From Clostridiales bacterium (GTDB lineage: Bacteria > Bacillota > Clostridia > Oscillospirales > CAG-382), in assembly GCA_003343885.1 (NCBI GenBank), contig QAKH01000117.1, forward strand, positions 1-49,681: a stretch of 49,681 nucleotides of DNA, given 5' to 3'. The notes below the pieces were generated by a model. The model did no database searches. It was not told the DNA's origin and was given only the letters and a program-made list of their open reading frames with translations. The position numbers and the translations under genes are program-made. Position 1 is the stretch's first letter, and every line of letters begins with the position of its first letter. Of this stretch, positions 1 through 7,949 are shown piece by piece.

Positions 1-214
1 TTTGGTTTTGTGAAGTGTTTTTAGTTCTCGCAGCGTCGACAAGTCCCTCGCCGATTATGTATGCGATCATTGTACCTGCCGCCATGACTACCGCGGTAAC
101 TTGAGTAACGGTGATGTCGGGCACGCCGAAAGCTGCCATAACAGCTGTAATAAAGGCGATTACAGCCGCCCAGAACTTGCGGCTTGTGAGTTTGCTTTTC
201 CAGTTGGTTTTCAT
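1..214 (-). CDS. Phage holin-like protein, 5' part only (runs off the window)
   Basis: The minus strand is open from an ATG at 214 to the window edge with no stop, giving about 71 residues. The start MKTNWKSKLTSRKFW is followed by a hydrophobic stretch (AAVIAFITAVMAAFGV), a short polar turn, then a second hydrophobic segment (VVMAAGTMIAYIIGEGLVDA). This two-segment pattern with a basic N-terminus matches small holins of low-GC Gram-positive phages, which open the membrane for the endolysin. An ATG at 220 also exists, but the AAGGAG motif at 223-229 is better spaced for the ATG at 214. The gene follows another small membrane protein, as expected for the first lysis genes. The C-terminus and the endolysin lie outside the window. 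Confidence 0.75.
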   Translation of the reverse strand, partial: MKTNWKSKLTSRKFWAAVIAFITAVMAAFGVPDITVTQVTAVVMAAGTMIAYIIGEGLVDAARTKNTSQNQ

Positions 215-243
215 ATTCATTTCTCCTTTAGCGTATGCGTATT

Positions 244-576
244 TTATTCTTCGGACGGATCTGACGGCGGATCTGACGGAAGCGCCATGGTCTTTTTATA
301 CAGATCCGTTGCAGTACTGTTGCCGCCGAGAGCGTGGTAAGCCTCATAAACATGAGAAAGAGGTTCTCTTGCGTAGATAGGGCAGTAACCACGGTCGGTG
401 TACTTTTCGTAATTTCTGATTATTTCCGAGCGCAGCAGGCTTTTTACTCCGTTGGTAAAAGCGTTCATATGTTTTTTGTAGCCACGTACTACCCCTACCA
501 CCCATCCACATACCGCGCAACATATAAACGGTACAGCCCAGTTTAAAACAAGCTCTATAATTGCCAATTTCATCAT
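244..576 (-). CDS. Small membrane protein of the lysis module
   Basis: A 110-residue protein with one N-terminal membrane segment (IIELVLNWAVPFICCAVCGW), a basic region (RGYKKHMN), and a conserved-looking soluble part containing RSEIIRNYEKYTDRGYCPIY and YHALGGNSTATDLYKK. It resembles short proteins placed just before the holin in many Clostridia prophages; their role is uncertain (holin partner or regulator of lysis). The ATG at 576 has AAAGGA seven bases upstream. A 112-bp gap separates it from the last fibre gene. Function by context only. Confidence 0.65.
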   Translation of the reverse strand: MMKLAIIELVLNWAVPFICCAVCGWVVGVVRGYKKHMNAFTNGVKSLLRSEIIRNYEKYTDRGYCPIYAREPLSHVYEAYHALGGNSTATDLYKKTMALPSDPPSDPSEE

Positions 577-688
577 TCACCATTCCTTTTTAAATCGTGT
601 TTCAAAATGAGTCGCACACACTTATTAATCCCACTTATAGGCTTTATTTGTGTGCAATCCTGTTTTTGCCTGCGTTATTTAATGAGGT

Positions 689-1099
689 TTATTCCTCATC
701 CACAATTTGCCAACCAGTAGGATAATCCTCTGGACTCCACACATTGTTGTCTATAACACTTACATAAACAACGCCCTTGTAACGTACTTTATCGCCTTTC
801 ATGTAGGGATTAGTACTGTCCGGCTGTTCCCATTCAGGAATAACAGATGGATCTGTAATCAACACTTTTGCAAATAGACTGTGTGCTTCTGTGGGCGTCC
901 AGTTTTCTTGTGATGTGTGCGCCAATAAGACAGAATAAAGCACACCATTATACTGTACCTTTTCGCCTACAGAATAGTCAACGCCAACCGCCCAATGCGG
1001 AAACAACGCAACGCCGGAAAGAGCGTCATTATCAGATAGGCTTTGTACCGCTTTTTCAATCAAAGGTCGTAACAACTTTGCATATTCAACAAGTGTCAT
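689..1099 (-). CDS. Tail-tip protein with two carbohydrate-binding-like modules
   Basis: A 136-residue protein. The first 30 residues are helical and end in LSDNDALSGVALFPHW. Two similar modules follow: VDYSVGEKVQYNGVLYSV...NWTP (about 38-70) and NPYMKGDKVRYKGVVYVS...NVWSPEDYPTGWQ (about 96-133). The pattern Y-x2-G-[DE]-K-V-x-Y-[NK]-G-V-x-Y with a downstream W is typical of CBM5/12 chitinase-type carbohydrate-binding domains found on phage fibres. It probably adds host-surface binding to the fibre tip. The start codon follows the upstream stop directly (TAA then ATG), so translation is coupled to the preceding gene. Confidence 0.7.
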   Translation of the reverse strand: MTLVEYAKLLRPLIEKAVQSLSDNDALSGVALFPHWAVGVDYSVGEKVQYNGVLYSVLLAHTSQENWTPTEAHSLFAKVLITDPSVIPEWEQPDSTNPYMKGDKVRYKGVVYVSVIDNNVWSPEDYPTGWQIVDEE

Positions 1100-1468
1100 T
1101 TACTCAACCCCCAAAATAATCTTAGCCGCCTGTAATTCTTCGGCAAGTGCGGCGTTTTCAGTCTTTATGCTCTCCAATTCAGCAATAATAGCGGCAATGC
1201 GTTCATCCGCTGTGTCGTTGTTTGTATCCGAAGAAGCTTGCCATTTGCTTGCGGTTTCAAACCAACCGTCAAAATTTGCTAAAATTTCATCTTCGCTGAC
1301 ATTTGTGCGCATATACGCTTCATCAGCGGAATAGCTAACCTCGCTTGTTTCCGAATCTGTAATCTTTGTGATATTTTTTCTCAGCCACACATCCGCTTTG
1401 CCAATTTTGGGAAGCGGCATGTAATTGATAATGTCGGGAATTTCAGAAAAATACGCCTTTGTAATCAT
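1100..1468 (-). CDS. Putative tail fibre accessory or assembly protein
   Basis: A 122-residue protein lying two bases behind the large fibre gene and running straight into the CBM-like gene. The N-terminal half is mixed and ends in a tryptophan-containing segment (ANFDGWFETASKWQA). The C-terminal 35 residues form a regular helix likely to be a coiled coil (ERIAAIIAELESIKTENAAL). Small proteins with a C-terminal coiled coil next to fibre genes often act as fibre chaperones or tip subunits. No domain is recognised with certainty, and the assignment rests on position. Confidence 0.55.
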   Translation of the reverse strand: MITKAYFSEIPDIINYMPLPKIGKADVWLRKNITKITDSETSEVSYSADEAYMRTNVSEDEILANFDGWFETASKWQASSDTNNDTADERIAAIIAELESIKTENAALAEELQAAKIILGVE

Positions 1469-1470
1469 GT

Positions 1471-3594
1471 TTACACCTCTTTATATTCTCCACGATTTCC
1501 AGCAGTGCCACACGCGCGGGCGCCGATGGCCCAGGAAGCAAAGCCGAGGTCACTGGTCAAAATAGCACAAGCAAGGCCGCTGCGGTCGTTAAGGCTCTGA
1601 GAACCAAAGGTCTGCCACTCACGCCAGCCAACGGTTGCCAAAGCATCACGGTAGATAGCTGAACGGTAGCCGGTAGTGGAGGAACCTGCAAAGGTCTGTG
1701 CAAGCATATATGTCTCCTGGTTGTTTGCGTCCCAGTTAAGCTCTGAGATGTATTTCCAATTCGCATCCGTTTCCTTTGGAATAGTGCCAATCGTTACAGG
1801 GTTTGTACCGCTGTTGCCTGTCTTAATGTCAGCCGCCTTGCGGTTAAGGTACACGGTGTATTTTTCGGCATCCTCGTAAAGGGTGGTATCACCGGGCACC
1901 TCGTATGCACCTACCATAACCTCAATGCCCTGGATCTTAAAAGGCTCCTTGCCGCTGGTGTTGTTGGTTGGGCTGCCGTCATTGCCGAGCACATCGTCTG
2001 TGCTGCCGGTCTGCCACGGGTGCACCACAATATAGGTGGCGGTTGTGGTGTTAAAGGGTGTTTCGGTGTCGAGGTTTACAGCCTTATATGCAGTGCTGTC
2101 CACCATTACATCCTCAATGCTCAAAATCTTTGTAATATCGCACACATCGTATGTAGTTGCTTTTGCACGGTCATTTGTGCTGCCGAGCGATACACAGCTA
2201 CCTACCACAAAATAAGCACCCTGTGCGGCGGTAAGCAGCACACGGGTAACGCCTGTTTCGGCGACTGCCGCTGTGTATGTAGTTGAATAATTGCGGCATC
2301 CACTCATTACGCCGGCATTGCCGAGTGTTGCGTATTTAATCTCAAGCATAAGCTGGATAAAAGCAATATCACAAAGGCTGGAGCCGCAGTATTGGTTGCC
2401 CCATTCACGCCACTTGGCAATCTGCCCGTTAAAGCTAATCGAGGTTGAGCCTGTGGAGCCGCTGCGGTATGTTGCGGGCTGTACACCGGAAACACTTGAC
2501 AGCTTTCCGCTTGAATTATATCCAGCGGCATATTTAGCGTGAATAACATAAGGTCTTACGCTGTTGTCAGAAGCTCTAACGGCTTCAGGTAATGGTTTAT
2601 ACCCAGTGTCTTTTTGTGCCCTGTATTCTACGGTTTTTTGCGTGTCTGTGACTGTTCTGCGTACCCAGCCTGTCATCTGTAATACGCCGACAAAACTGTC
2701 AGTCGGAGAAGATGTAAAGCCGTCTGTTATGCCCTTGATTTCATGAATAACAGGCTCAAGCGTAGTTCCGTCAATAGTATAATTCACGTCAAAACACGCA
2801 AACAACGGCAAGTCTGCATAATCGTCACGGTTAGCGGCTGTGTTGGTGGACGGCTCGCAAACTAAACCTGCATTGTCGGCAAGTTTTGTTCCGTCCGATG
2901 TATTGCTAACATCAAACAAATAAAACTGTGATGTATACGTTTCATTGACAGTCGTTGCGGCTGATTTAAAAAACTGTTCGGTTAATTCGGTCAGCGTTGC
3001 TTTTTCGATATTGTTTTTCACATAAATGCTGAACGCATTTCTCATGCCGTACGCAGATATCATTAATGGCACGAGCATGTTTGATATTTGCTCGAGTTTC
3101 ACTTTATCCGCGCCACTCATAAAACCGGGAGTGGCTTTTTTTATGACCTGCATATAAATTACGCATAAACCTGTCACAGCCCTTATCGGCTTTGTCAGAA
3201 CGCCCTCCCACGTCACCTGACCAAATGACACTCCTGAATTGGTATCGTATACATCGTCATTGATGTACACATAACCGCCACCGTCTATCGTGAATACAAC
3301 CTTTACGCTGTCTCCGGCCTGCATGAAGCTTATATCATGTTGTCCAAACGGATTGCTTGACGTGTCCGTCTCTATTGAATAACGTCCGTCAGATTTCAAA
3401 GCAAATCCGTACTTTGTCAAGTCTTGTTCTTCATCAACTTTAGCAGGATATTCTGCCGCAATAGTCTCTATTTTAGCTCTGTACAATACATTTTGTTTTT
3501 CTCCTGTAATTTCTTCCTCTTTTGTGATAATCACGCTCATGCTATCGTCTACATTGTCCGTTAACTGTTTGTCCGTAAGTTTTACGGTTGCCAT
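1471..3594 (-). CDS. Large tail fibre / receptor-binding protein with lectin-like C-terminus
   Basis: A 707-residue protein. Residues 1-160 are a beta-rich attachment region, and around 155-190 a short helical segment (SGADKVKLEQISNMLVPL) is typical of fibre shafts. From about residue 380 two related blocks occur: KWREWGNQYCGSS with a following Cys/Tyr-rich domain, and GWREWQTFGSQ near residue 645. The end (WAIGARACGTAGNRGEY) resembles the closing strand of formylglycine-enzyme-like C-type-lectin folds used by phage fibres and by variable proteins of diversity-generating retroelements. It is the likely host-recognition protein. By eye the C-terminal half is more GC-rich than the N-terminal half, suggesting module exchange. 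The fold call is inferred from motif resemblance only. Confidence 0.75.
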   Translation of the reverse strand: MATVKLTDKQLTDNVDDSMSVIITKEEEITGEKQNVLYRAKIETIAAEYPAKVDEEQDLTKYGFALKSDGRYSIETDTSSNPFGQHDISFMQAGDSVKVVFTIDGGGYVYINDDVYDTNSGVSFGQVTWEGVLTKPIRAVTGLCVIYMQVIKKATPGFMSGADKVKLEQISNMLVPLMISAYGMRNAFSIYVKNNIEKATLTELTEQFFKSAATTVNETYTSQFYLFDVSNTSDGTKLADNAGLVCEPSTNTAANRDDYADLPLFACFDVNYTIDGTTLEPVIHEIKGITDGFTSSPTDSFVGVLQMTGWVRRTVTDTQKTVEYRAQKDTGYKPLPEAVRASDNSVRPYVIHAKYAAGYNSSGKLSSVSGVQPATYRSGSTGSTSISFNGQIAKWREWGNQYCGSSLCDIAFIQLMLEIKYATLGNAGVMSGCRNYSTTYTAAVAETGVTRVLLTAAQGAYFVVGSCVSLGSTNDRAKATTYDVCDITKILSIEDVMVDSTAYKAVNLDTETPFNTTTATYIVVHPWQTGSTDDVLGNDGSPTNNTSGKEPFKIQGIEVMVGAYEVPGDTTLYEDAEKYTVYLNRKAADIKTGNSGTNPVTIGTIPKETDANWKYISELNWDANNQETYMLAQTFAGSSTTGYRSAIYRDALATVGWREWQTFGSQSLNDRSGLACAILTSDLGFASWAIGARACGTAGNRGEYKEV

Positions 3595-3606
3595 TGTCTT
3601 ACCCCC

Positions 3607-4932
3607 TTAACGAGCTATTATATAGTGATATTTTTGATTATTTGCGTTCAGTTTTGGCTCTAACAAAACGGATGAGCTCTGATAAACATAAAATCCATAG
3701 TCAACAATAGCAATTTTGATATCACGATAATAATCTTCCGGAGCCGCACTTACATCCGTATACAGATAATTGTTGTCGTGTACAGAATTTAGACCGTCAA
3801 GCGCAATGCCGTTATACTGATCAATGTTATCGTTACCCCCAAGAGTGTCCTTACTTTGTCTCCTATCACATATAATTTTTACAAATTTCGGTCTATAACC
3901 AAGATTAAAATATCTGCAATGCTCATCGTCTCCAGTATATTCTCCAAAAATTAGGGTTGCACCGAGTATACTACGGAACGCATTAAGACTGCCAACACCA
4001 GTTCCTCCCATGGATGCTGGCAATATGCCAAACGTAGGGGACCCTATAGATGGAGAATAGAGTGCTCCAGTGCCCCTCAGAACAGTGCATGGATTGGAAC
4101 CGTTTGCTTTAATAATACCTCCCATTGCCGGATTTGATACGCCTGTTCCGCCACGGCTTGTGCTCAGCGTACCTGATATAATATCGGATGTCGTATGACT
4201 GTGCTGACTTTTGGCTGCCCCTATTGCGTCCGGCTTTATATTGTGCGGATTGTTAGTATTTTTCAAATGCGCTATTAGGCTTTTTACCGCCTTGGCTATT
4301 TTTCCAAAAGCAGTACCTAATCGCTCACCGCTTACCAATTCGGCGACTGAGCTTGCTATTACGTATGTCGGCGTTTGGTCATTGGTCTGCACATTAGGCA
4401 CATTACCTAATCCAACCTGCTCTGCTGTAACATTGTGAGGGTTTTGTTTATTCTGCGTATGGCTCTCAAATTCGCTCTTTGTCGTATATATCGCAGATTC
4501 TGATAATATCGCCGTAACGTTTTCCGCGTCACCTACTGCTATAACCAGTGATACTGTCTGTTCCGTTACTATATCGCTTGTGCTCGATCTTAGCAGTCCG
4601 GCGTTATCGCCGTCGTTGGCATACGCATACAATATTTCAATGTTGTCTTCTCCTTTGCAAAATATGCCGAGTTCACGCCAGTAAAAATCAGTTGTTATGT
4701 ATGTATTGTCAAATGATCCGGTTAGTTTGACATAGCCTGTATCAGAGGTATCAATGTCGTTAATGTCAAATTCTACAAGCGGATTTATCAAGTCAGACAA
4801 AGCCGATATATCAAAGTCCTCGGCAGTGCCATTTCCTATTTTAAAGCGCGTAAATGTAATAGTTTCTCCGCTGATCGCCCTGATCAGCAAGTTTTTACCA
4901 TCAGCCGTTATAGCCGGCGCGACTGAAATCAT
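3607..4932 (-). CDS. Tail-collar fibre protein (DUF3751-type N-terminus)
   Basis: About 441 residues. The N-terminus (APAITADGKNLLIRAISGE, then FTRFKIGNGTA) and the WRELGIFC segment match the phage tail-collar fibre family that anchors side fibres to the baseplate. Two shaft repeats of the NPHNVTAEQVGLGNVPNVQT type follow (around 160 and 235), then a GTLSTSRGGTG motif and an unrelated C-terminal tip domain. The ATG at 4932 is nine bases behind AGGAGG; the ATG at 4938 is only three bases away and less likely. It lies between the gpI-like baseplate gene and the large fibre, the usual P2-like place. Confidence 0.85.
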   Translation of the reverse strand: MISVAPAITADGKNLLIRAISGETITFTRFKIGNGTAEDFDISALSDLINPLVEFDINDIDTSDTGYVKLTGSFDNTYITTDFYWRELGIFCKGEDNIEILYAYANDGDNAGLLRSSTSDIVTEQTVSLVIAVGDAENVTAILSESAIYTTKSEFESHTQNKQNPHNVTAEQVGLGNVPNVQTNDQTPTYVIASSVAELVSGERLGTAFGKIAKAVKSLIAHLKNTNNPHNIKPDAIGAAKSQHSHTTSDIISGTLSTSRGGTGVSNPAMGGIIKANGSNPCTVLRGTGALYSPSIGSPTFGILPASMGGTGVGSLNAFRSILGATLIFGEYTGDDEHCRYFNLGYRPKFVKIICDRRQSKDTLGGNDNIDQYNGIALDGLNSVHDNNYLYTDVSAAPEDYYRDIKIAIVDYGFYVYQSSSVLLEPKLNANNQKYHYIIAR

Positions 4933-4945
4933 CTGCATATTCCTC

Positions 4946-5599
4946 CTAGTCTAACAATACCTGTCCATTTTCGTCCAACAGCAATGCGCCATCATTGTCA
5001 ATCAATATAGTGTAATCATCGATATCTATGCCGTAGATATCCATTGTGGATGATGCCGCGCCGATGACAGCAGTACCGACATATGTTTTTAGTGACTTGC
5101 CAGTCACAGTTTCTATTGCATCCAATATAGATCGTTTGTTTTTGTAATACTGTATGCCCTTTACAACATTTTGAATTTTATCATAATCGGCAAACGCTCT
5201 CCCGAGATCTATATGTATCCGAAAATAATACGGATTGCCCCCATATTGCCACCAGTCTTTAATAACAGCGTTCTGAAATATGGCAGATACGGCAAGGGAG
5301 CACGCCGCCGGTGTTCCAAGTGTTCGCTTTATGCGCCAACATTCCTTAAATGTCTGCCTCTTTTCTTCAACCGTATAATCCGCGTCCCACCAGTCAATGT
5401 TAAAATCTCTGGCAAGTATATCAAGCAGATCTCCGTCAAGCTTATCAATCTGTGAGTATATCGCCAATAAATTATGATCAGCGTATAACTTGCAAAGTTC
5501 GTTTGCTATGACTTTGGCAAGGGCGTTTTTGGTTTTATCCTCAGCAAGAACCGACGGAAACGTAAGCATCATATTTGACTGCGATATTGTTTTACTCAT
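4946..5599 (-). CDS. Phage tail protein I (P2 gpI-like baseplate protein)
   Basis: 217 residues. The N-terminal region (LAIYSQIDKLDGDLLDILAR, then DFNIDWWDADYTVEEKRQTF and a downstream TLGTP) is the signature of the P2 gpI family, which links the baseplate wedge to the fibres. The C-terminus ends in a repeat-like DNDGALLLDENGQVLLD, a short beta tail perhaps used for fibre contact. It overlaps the end of the gpJ-like gene by eight bases, showing coupled translation. Confidence 0.85.
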   Translation of the reverse strand: MSKTISQSNMMLTFPSVLAEDKTKNALAKVIANELCKLYADHNLLAIYSQIDKLDGDLLDILARDFNIDWWDADYTVEEKRQTFKECWRIKRTLGTPAACSLAVSAIFQNAVIKDWWQYGGNPYYFRIHIDLGRAFADYDKIQNVVKGIQYYKNKRSILDAIETVTGKSLKTYVGTAVIGAASSTMDIYGIDIDDYTILIDNDGALLLDENGQVLLD

Positions 5600-6974
5600 C
5601 TTCGAAGCCCCCGTTAATCACAGACACTGTGCCTATTTTTGCTACCTGCGGCGGCTCATTGCTTGCACCGTTTTTTAGCGGTGTAAACACCGGTGACGTA
5701 ATTGTTACACGTTTAATGCCGGTATTCATCAACAATGACCGCAGTTTATCGGGGTTAATGTCTCTTCCGAGTTTTGCGCATTGCCAGGATTTATATTCGC
5801 TTATCGCCTGTGTTACCGCATCGCTTATTTCAGCCGCCGAAGATGTACCGGATTGTATGTAGTACGTGCAGTTGATATTGTACGTTACCTCTTCCGCATC
5901 GTCGACAACAACACAATCGGTAAGCGGTCTGACGCTGTCAGCACTGCAAACATCATATATAGCCTGTTTTATTGTTTCACCAGCAATTGTTCCATCCTGC
6001 ATCAACGCATACAGATATACATATCCTGCACGGCGTTGTTTTACTTTTACGTCAATTGTAGTCGCCGATGCGGCGGCTGAAGTAGAGACTATTTTTATTT
6101 TTAATAGTCCGTCGGTATAATCGGCAGTGTAATCTGTATTTTCGGTCAGCACTGTCGTAAAATCATTGATTGATATTTGCAGAGTGTTTATATCAATCTG
6201 TTCGCCGCCAAGAAACGCATATTTTTCTCCGTCCTGACCGGTGAAAATTGAGAGCGTTTCCTCTCTTTCAATGTTTGGACATATAGCCTTGACATCCGCT
6301 ATCTCTGGTGTAACCGATTTTGCCCAATATACATATGATCCCTCGGCGCCGGCAGTACTGTGTGAATTGACTATGGCTCGCATGGACTCATAGTAATTGT
6401 CGTCTGACTGTGCCTCAGAACCGCCGTCGCTATCAGTAATGTTTGAACACGAATCAAAATACGGTATATTGTCCACATCAATCAGCGTATTTATTTGTCC
6501 CGGTACATATCCGTTACCTATTGTTCCGGCGGTCTGACATTGCACCAGTGTATCTGTATACGTATCACCGATTGCTATCGTCGCATCGTTCATTGTTTCC
6601 CACACAAGTGCATTTTGCACATCTGTTACTCTCGTTCCGGCCGGGATTACAATTACAGACTGTTGCGCAATGGTTATAGAAAACCTAACAATACACATGC
6701 TCGGCTGAGAGAGAGTACGCGGTATGTCATATATCCAGTTGCCAAGTGCATCCAAGTTATCGCCAACCGCTCGGCTAGGGATATTTTGGTTACCGACATA
6801 GTTTTGATTTACACGCTCTTGTATAATTACGTCTGCTATCCAGGCGATAAATAGTTTATCTGGATCAGCTGGCTGTAATTTACGACCGGTCATTTTTTCA
6901 TACGCCGCTGTCATTTCGGCAACAATTTCTGTACTATCAGTCGGCACAAATTTATATTCCGTATTCCGGCTCAT
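5592..6974 (-). CDS. Baseplate J-like protein (P2 gpJ)
   Basis: 460 residues with the features of the baseplate J family: GDNLDALGNW near the N-terminus, the central AGAEGSYVYWAKSVTPEIADV (here followed by polar loops), and a C-terminal LRSLLMNTGIKRVTITSP. It forms the baseplate wedge together with gp25/gpW-like and gpI-like proteins. Start and stop overlap the flanking genes (ATGA with the gp25-like gene; eight bases with gpI). A small insert around residues 235-320 makes it longer than P2 gpJ (about 300 residues), as is common in Gram-positive myophages. Confidence 0.9.
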   Translation of the reverse strand: MSRNTEYKFVPTDSTEIVAEMTAAYEKMTGRKLQPADPDKLFIAWIADVIIQERVNQNYVGNQNIPSRAVGDNLDALGNWIYDIPRTLSQPSMCIVRFSITIAQQSVIVIPAGTRVTDVQNALVWETMNDATIAIGDTYTDTLVQCQTAGTIGNGYVPGQINTLIDVDNIPYFDSCSNITDSDGGSEAQSDDNYYESMRAIVNSHSTAGAEGSYVYWAKSVTPEIADVKAICPNIEREETLSIFTGQDGEKYAFLGGEQIDINTLQISINDFTTVLTENTDYTADYTDGLLKIKIVSTSAAASATTIDVKVKQRRAGYVYLYALMQDGTIAGETIKQAIYDVCSADSVRPLTDCVVVDDAEEVTYNINCTYYIQSGTSSAAEISDAVTQAISEYKSWQCAKLGRDINPDKLRSLLMNTGIKRVTITSPVFTPLKNGASNEPPQVAKIGTVSVINGGFEDE

Positions 6975-7273
6975 GCTTCCACCTCCAAAATAACCACCAA
7001 CACACCTTTCTCATTTTGCTCATATCGCGCGTTTTTAAGCTCTGCCCGCGGCTCATACTTTTCGATAGCCTCTGTCGCTTCTGCGGCAAGTATGGTTGTT
7101 GCAACTTGCGACGGACGGTCTACAAACGCCATTGGCAATCCAAAATCACGGTACATAGGAATAGTTCCCTTTTTAGTGCCGATGATTAAGGATATATTCT
7201 GCAATATTGAGCGTATGGTGTCATTTTCGCAAAATGTATAGTTATGTTCGTCGCTGCGCACGGTAAAAATCAT
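6971..7273 (-). CDS. Baseplate wedge protein, GPW/gp25 family
   Basis: 100 residues. NDTIRSILQNISLIIGTKKG followed by PMYRDFGLPMAFVDRP is the classic gp25-like pattern, and the C-terminus (YEPRAELKNARYEQNEKG, then VLVVILEV) completes the fold. It is the lysozyme-like wedge subunit that starts sheath assembly on the baseplate. It has GAGGTGA before the ATG, and its stop overlaps the gpJ-like start. Order and spacing match P2 (V, W, J, I). Confidence 0.9.
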   Translation of the reverse strand: MIFTVRSDEHNYTFCENDTIRSILQNISLIIGTKKGTIPMYRDFGLPMAFVDRPSQVATTILAAEATEAIEKYEPRAELKNARYEQNEKGVLVVILEVEA

Positions 7274-7282
7274 GTAATCACC

Positions 7283-7675
7283 TCAAGTATATTCGACGAG
7301 TGATATGGATAAGTCAGCGCTGATCAAATCACCGATTTTGTTATAGTATTCCAGGGTAATATCTAATTTTTTTATAAGCCACCTGTACTTGCCGTATCTT
7401 TTAGTGCCGATTGTCAGCGGTAATGTGGTACCGGTACGCATATAGTTGAAAAGCAATGCTATATCCGACTGTACATCATTACCAAACGCGGAAGTCAAGC
7501 GTATTTTGAAAGAAAACTGATCCGCATCATTTGCAACAAACTCCTGGATTACGTTATCAAGATGTATTTTGTGAGTCTCAATATCTGCCGATCCGCTCCA
7601 CTTGGCATCACGTATTGTCTTAATCTGATTATCCGATACTGTAAATACAATATCTCCGAGAGCGCCTACCTGCAT
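7283..7675 (-). CDS. Tail protein, P2 gpU-like
   Basis: 130 residues beginning MQVGALGDIVFTVSD, with TIRDAKWSGSADIETHKIH and a C-terminal half rich in beta strands (LKKLD-type segments near YRWLIKKLDITLEYY). This matches the gpU family, whose member in P2 sits between the gpX/gpD genes and other tail genes. The stop of the gpV-like gene and this ATG share one base (TAATG), so translation is coupled. The exact role in tail completion here is inferred from the family. Confidence 0.75.
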   Translation of the reverse strand: MQVGALGDIVFTVSDNQIKTIRDAKWSGSADIETHKIHLDNVIQEFVANDADQFSFKIRLTSAFGNDVQSDIALLFNYMRTGTTLPLTIGTKRYGKYRWLIKKLDITLEYYNKIGDLISADLSISLVEYT

Positions 7676-7938
7676 TACAAAGCCCCCAATACGTATCCGT
7701 CAGCGTTAAAGCCTGGCACATAAAGGCATAACACGTTGTCCCCTATTTTAGGCATCCACGGAGTAATATCCATCGCATGGTTATGTACCGGCGTTGTCTT
7801 GCTGTCATTGATTGTTACAGCAGGCGGCGACTGTAATACGGTTAGCCACCCGGACATTATTCCAACATACGCAAAAAATACTCGGACCTGTCTTTTTTCC
7901 TTATTAGTGTTTTGCACCTGTCCGATACGAACGCTCAT
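7675..7938 (-). CDS. Baseplate hub/spike OB-fold protein (gpV/gp5_N-like), short
   Basis: 87 residues. SVRIGQVQNTNKEKRQVRVFF, then SGWLTVLQSPP and MPKIGDNVLCLYVPGFN with a final DGYVLGAL form the OB-fold of the gpV/gp5 spike base. P2 gpV (about 210 residues) carries a C-terminal beta-helix needle; this protein stops right after the OB-fold, so the spike tip must come from another protein or be very short. It lies between the gpD-like and gpU-like genes. Confidence 0.75.
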   Translation of the reverse strand: MSVRIGQVQNTNKEKRQVRVFFAYVGIMSGWLTVLQSPPAVTINDSKTTPVHNHAMDITPWMPKIGDNVLCLYVPGFNADGYVLGAL

Positions 7939-7949
7939 TTTTGTTCCTC

